Shown: piece after piece, positions 13,060 through 15,901 of the stretch
How positions within the stretch are numbered: position 1 is the first letter of the stretch
How the letters are laid out: each line of letters starts with the position of its first letter
Position numbers and translations under genes: made by a program
From: Prevotellaceae bacterium
GTDB taxonomy: Bacteria > Bacteroidota > Bacteroidia > Bacteroidales > UBA932
Reading direction: 5' to 3'
NCBI GenBank assembly: GCA_031278495.1
Contig: JAITKG010000019.1
Coordinates: 1-15,901 of the forward strand
DNA length: 15,901 bases
Notes under the pieces: generated by a model
The model's database searches: none
Told to the model about the DNA's origin: nothing
The model's input: only the letters and a program-made list of their open reading frames with translations

Positions 13060-13851
13060 ATGGAAATACTGCAAACTTTCCTGATGCCAAGCGCATGGCT
13101 GGCATTCCTTACATTAGTCCTGCTCGAAACGGTGCTGGGCATTGACAATATCGTATTTTTGTCTATAATGACCTCCAAGCTGCCGGCGCGCCAACAGCCC
13201 AAAGCCCGCAGCATCGGGTTAGGACTGGCTATGCTGGCGCGTATCCTCCTGCTGTTCGGCATATCCCTGCTCATGCAACTGACGCAACCGCTGTGGACGA
13301 TTGACGCCAACTGGATACGCCTGTCCATTACGGGACAAAGCATCATCGTCCTGCTGGGCGGGCTGTTCCTGCTTTACAAAAGCGTGACGGAAATTCATCA
13401 CAAGATAGAAGGCGCGGGGACAACAGCCCATGCACCGGCAAAACGCAACGGCTTTATTTGGATCATTACCCAAATCGTGCTGCTGGACATTATTTTTTCG
13501 CTTGATAGCGTACTCACCGCTGTGGGCATGGTTAGCTTCAATGATTTTGGCGAACGGGGCGCATTAGCCATTATGGCATTCGCCATCGTGGCGGCGGTGG
13601 CGGTCATGCTGTTTTTTTCGGGGCAGGTGAGCCGGTTTGTCAACCAGCATCCGTCCATACAAATGCTTGCATTGTCGTTCCTGATACTTATCGGCGTTAC
13701 GTTGATTATTGAAGCCGGAAGCCTGTCGCACTTCCGCTTCTTTGGAAAAGAAGTGTCGGAAGTGCCGAAAGGATATATTTATTTTGCCATTGCTTTCTCG
13801 CTGCTGGTGGAAGTCTTGAATATGCGGCTGCGGAAAAAAGTTAAAAACTGA
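13060..13851 (+). CDS. TerC-family integral membrane protein
   Basis: A 263-residue membrane protein with about seven hydrophobic segments. The TerC signature acidic residues lie in the membrane segments: LLETVLGIDNIVFL (21-34) and LLDIIFSLDSVLTAVGM (141-157), plus a late acidic residue in LLVEVLN (248-254). Family members (TerC, Alx, YceF/MeeF types) are linked to tellurite resistance and, in better-studied cases, to manganese export or metal loading of exocytoplasmic proteins. The exact substrate cannot be read from the sequence. A polar loop near 112-130 splits the two halves. It follows the 22-base repeat array and has no obvious promoter of its own, so partial read-through from rplT is possible. 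It converges with the acyl-CoA synthetase, with 19 bases between the stops. Confidence 0.9.
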   Translation: MEILQTFLMPSAWLAFLTLVLLETVLGIDNIVFLSIMTSKLPARQQPKARSIGLGLAMLARILLLFGISLLMQLTQPLWTIDANWIRLSITGQSIIVLLGGLFLLYKSVTEIHHKIEGAGTTAHAPAKRNGFIWIITQIVLLDIIFSLDSVLTAVGMVSFNDFGERGALAIMAFAIVAAVAVMLFFSGQVSRFVNQHPSIQMLALSFLILIGVTLIIEAGSLSHFRFFGKEVSEVPKGYIYFAIAFSLLVEVLNMRLRKKVKN

Positions 13852-13870
13852 GAGCGTGCCGCCGGTATCC

Positions 13871-15499
13871 TTAACCCTTGACCAAATCTTCGAGCCCGAG
13901 TTCTTTGGTGGATATTTCGCGCATATCCACTTTGCGGATTTTGCCGGAAACGGTCATCGGGAAGTCATCAACAAATTTCCAGTAACGGGGCGTTTTGTAA
14001 GTGGCGATCTGGTCTTTGCAGAAACGGCGCAACTGCTCTTCGGTTAATTCGTAGCCGTCGCGGATTTTTACCCACGCCATTACTTCTTCGCCGTATTTTG
14101 CGCTCGGCACGCCGATAACATACACGTCCGCCACTGCCTCGTGTGAAATGAGGAACTCTTCAATCTCGCGCGGCGAAATGTTCTCGCCCCCGCGGATGAT
14201 TATATCCTTAATCCGCCCGGTGATTTTGACATATCCCCCGTCATCCATAATCGCCACATCGCCGGAGTGCAACCAGCGTTGCCTGTCAATAATGGCGGTG
14301 GTGTCGCCGGGATTGTCCCAGTAGCCAATCATGACGGAATAGCCGCGTGTGCAAAATTCGCCCGGCACGCCGCGGGGAACAATATCGCCTTTCTCGTCCA
14401 CAATCTTTATTTCCACATGCTGATGCACCGTGCCAACCGTACTCACCCGTTTTTCGATGTCGTCATTGGCAAAACTTTGCGTAGACACGGGCGAGGTTTC
14501 CGTCATCCCGTAGCAGACGGTTATCTCTTTCATGTTCATTTTCGACTGTACTTGCCGCATGGTGTCTATCGGGCAGGGCGAACCGGCCATGATACCGGTG
14601 CGCAAACTGGAAAAATCGTACCTGTTAAAATTCGGATGTTCGAGTTGGGCAATATACATCGTCGGGACGCCCAGCAATGAAGTGCATTTTTCGTTCATCA
14701 CCGCCTGCATCACCGTTTCGGCTTCGAACGATTCGCCGACAATCACCATACACGCGCCATGCGACGTGCATGCCATATTGCCCAACACCATCCCGAAGCA
14801 ATGGTAAAAAGGAACAGGGATACATACGCGGTCATTTTCGGTATAGAACATCCGTTCGCCAATAAAAAAGCCGTTGTTCAGGATATTGTGGTGCGACAGC
14901 GTAGCGCCTTTCGGATAGCCGGTCGTGCCGGAGGTGTATTGGATATTCACCGGGTCGTCGAATTGGAGCGTGTTTTCACGTTCCGCCAGTTCGGCGTCGC
15001 TGATTTTTACCGCCGCCTTCACCAGTTTTTCCCAATCCTGTTCAATAATAATCGTACGTTCCGGATAATCGCAATGCGGTCGTACGCGGTTTAATAAATC
15101 AGTGTAATCGGTCTGGCGGAAGTGCGAAGCGGCAATCAGCAGGTCTATTTTGGACTGTTCCAGTGCATACTGTAAGCCGGTGGTTTTGTAAGCCGGGTTT
15201 ATATTTACCATAATAGCCCCGATGCGGGCGGTGGCATACTGCACCAGTACCCACTCAAACCGGTTTGCCGCCCAAATGCCCACGCGGTCGCCGCGCTTGA
15301 TACCGAATGCCATCAGCCCTTTGGCGAGTTCCGTAATTTGCGCCCAAAATTCGTTATAGGTAGCGCGGTAATTTTGTTCTATGACGACCAATGCTTCGCG
15401 GTTGCCATACTTTTCAACGATTTGCCGCAGGTTTTCCCCAATGGTTTCCCCTTTCAGGGGGACGTCGCTGACGCCGTGTTCGTAGGATAATTTTTGCAT
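13871..15499 (-). CDS. Acyl-CoA synthetase (AMP-forming), ACSF2/FadD-like
   Basis: A 542-residue ligase that activates a fatty or other carboxylic acid with ATP to an acyl-adenylate and then transfers it to CoA. The AMP-binding P-loop is YTSGTTGYPKGA (188-199). YGMTETSPV (330-338), HSGDVA with D414, GRIKD with R429 and the C-terminal catalytic lysine K520 in TVSGKIRK are all present. ATLSHHNILNNG after the P-loop and the overall pattern resemble the medium-chain ACSF2 group, but chain length cannot be settled from sequence alone. No signal peptide is seen. An upstream in-frame TTG (15524-15526) lies inside the -7 box, so the ATG at 15499 is the start. It is likely transcribed alone. Confidence 0.95.
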   Translation of the reverse strand: MQKLSYEHGVSDVPLKGETIGENLRQIVEKYGNREALVVIEQNYRATYNEFWAQITELAKGLMAFGIKRGDRVGIWAANRFEWVLVQYATARIGAIMVNINPAYKTTGLQYALEQSKIDLLIAASHFRQTDYTDLLNRVRPHCDYPERTIIIEQDWEKLVKAAVKISDAELAERENTLQFDDPVNIQYTSGTTGYPKGATLSHHNILNNGFFIGERMFYTENDRVCIPVPFYHCFGMVLGNMACTSHGACMVIVGESFEAETVMQAVMNEKCTSLLGVPTMYIAQLEHPNFNRYDFSSLRTGIMAGSPCPIDTMRQVQSKMNMKEITVCYGMTETSPVSTQSFANDDIEKRVSTVGTVHQHVEIKIVDEKGDIVPRGVPGEFCTRGYSVMIGYWDNPGDTTAIIDRQRWLHSGDVAIMDDGGYVKITGRIKDIIIRGGENISPREIEEFLISHEAVADVYVIGVPSAKYGEEVMAWVKIRDGYELTEEQLRRFCKDQIATYKTPRYWKFVDDFPMTVSGKIRKVDMREISTKELGLEDLVKG

Positions 15500-15523
15500 A
15501 ACGTTTAATTTTATTTTTGGGTG

Positions 15524-15556
15524 CAAAGGAACAACCTGTGAAAAAAACTTCCAAAA
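15524..15556 (-). promoter_or_regulatory. Promoter of the acyl-CoA synthetase gene
   Basis: On the minus strand, TTTTG (plus 15552-15556), a 20-base spacer and TTCCTTTG (plus 15524-15531) resemble the Bacteroidetes pair; the -7 box differs from TAnnTTTG by T for A at position 2. The box ends 24 bases before the ATG. Confidence 0.55.
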
Positions 15557-15644
15557 AAAAGTGGGAAACCAGCAACAGCAGGGATAAAAATACTTTTACA
15601 GGGGCAAAAAACAACATGAAGGGGTGAAATAATTTAAAGATTTC

Positions 15645-15674
15645 AAAAAAACGCCGGCAAGTTTCCTTACCGGC
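15645..15674 (-). terminator. Intrinsic terminator of a leftward gene outside the window
   Basis: Arms at 15653-15661 and 15666-15674 flank a 4-base loop. On the minus strand the loop is GAAA (a GNRA tetraloop). All nine positions pair (one U-G wobble), and seven T residues follow (plus 15645-15651). On the plus strand one position is a C-A mismatch. This favours termination of leftward transcription coming from beyond the right edge, just ahead of the acyl-CoA synthetase promoter. Confidence 0.6.
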
Positions 15675-15700
15675 AGTTCTTTTTTGCACCCGGCTTTCAG

Positions 15701-15721
15701 TTGAAAGTTGAAAGTTGAAAG
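15701..15721. repeat. Three tandem TTGAAAG heptamers
   Basis: Three exact copies of TTGAAAG lie at 15701-15707, 15708-15714 and 15715-15721, flanked by CTTTCAG and TTTCAG. They are part of the non-coding right end and directly precede the octamer array. Confidence 0.85.
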
Positions 15722-15731
15722 TTTCAGCCGA

Positions 15732-15771
15732 GCCAGCCACATTTTCACATTTCCACATCATCACATCAGCC
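15732..15771. repeat. Octamer array, inverted copy of 174-213
   Basis: Four CACATNNN octamers start at 15738, 15746, 15754 and 15762. The reverse complement of 15732-15771 matches 174-213 at 38 of 40 positions, including the GGCTG-type flanks. It marks this end with the same family of repeats as the left end, in opposite orientation. Confidence 0.85.
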
Positions 15772-15780
15772 TGCGCAGCC

Positions 15781-15814
15781 TAATTCCTAATTCTTAATTC
15801 CTAATTCTTAATTA
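15781..15814. repeat. TAATTC(C/T) heptamer array
   Basis: Four heptamers alternate strictly: TAATTCC (15781), TAATTCT (15788), TAATTCC (15795), TAATTCT (15802). A partial TAATTA follows. Simple tandem repeat, no coding sign. Confidence 0.85.
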
Positions 15815-15820
15815 TTTTGC

Positions 15821-15847
15821 AGGGCGTCTTCATGCTACCCTATGGGT
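15821..15847. repeat. Right copy of the 27-bp dispersed inverted repeat
   Basis: Reverse complement of 8-34 with a single mismatch. The sequence continues with CAAGCCACGCTGCAG and CTACGC, which the left copy does not share as far as the window edge allows. Beyond it, up to 15901, nothing else is recognised. Confidence 0.75.
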
Positions 15848-15901
15848 TTCAAGCCACGCTGCAGCTATTCCTACGCAATGTATAAAGTGTCTAAACCACG
15901 C

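Noticed and set aside
15414..15764. Open frame of 116 codons on the minus strand
   Set aside because: It starts in repeats, reads through a terminator hairpin and the acyl-CoA synthetase promoter, then overlaps that gene in another frame.

Overview
The window looks like a chromosomal segment from a member of the Bacteroidota, probably order Bacteroidales. Three things point there. Several genes are preceded by the -33 TTTG / -7 TAnnTTTG promoter pair typical of this phylum. Most genes lack a Shine-Dalgarno sequence. The proteins are Bacteroidetes-like throughout (PhoB/PhoR-type pair, GyrA with a QNRGGVG-type GyrA box, infC-rpmI-rplT cluster, a fragment of a Bacteroidetes surface-repeat protein). 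No rRNA, tRNA, CRISPR array, insertion sequence or phage gene was seen.

Layout from left to right. 1-281 is non-coding and full of short tandem repeats. 282-2695 (minus) is a two-component operon, with response regulator then histidine kinase overlapping by ATGA. A Fic AMP-transferase (2932-3780, plus) diverges from it. 3822-4622 (minus) is a surface-protein fragment without a normal start. 4739-5929 (minus) is an AAA_14-type ATPase with its own promoter and terminator. A 301-base AT-rich divergent region carrying three related repeats separates it from gyrA (6231-8744, plus).

Two redox genes follow (8923-11456, plus). The first is a Tat-exported DUF362 protein. The second is a polyferredoxin that joins a NapH-like membrane half to a NapG-like ferredoxin half through an internal twin-arginine motif. 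Next comes the translation cluster infC-rpmI-rplT (11656-12928, plus). Here infC appears to start at AUA behind a perfect AGGAGG, the classical basis for IF-3 autoregulation. A TerC-family membrane protein (13060-13851, plus) lies behind an array of four 22-base palindromic units. It converges on an ACSF2-like acyl-CoA synthetase (13871-15499, minus). The last 400 bases hold that gene's promoter, a terminator for a leftward gene outside the window, and more short tandem repeats.

Both ends carry the same kinds of dispersed repeat in inverted orientation: a 27-base element and a 40-base octamer array. The most interesting signals are mostly RNA- or DNA-level: the AUA start of infC, a hairpin before rplT, two three-arm repeat sets that can each form mutually exclusive hairpins, and the bracketing repeats. 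I saw no clear new multi-gene defence or mobile system. The best candidate for a poorly described functional unit is the DUF362-polyferredoxin pair.
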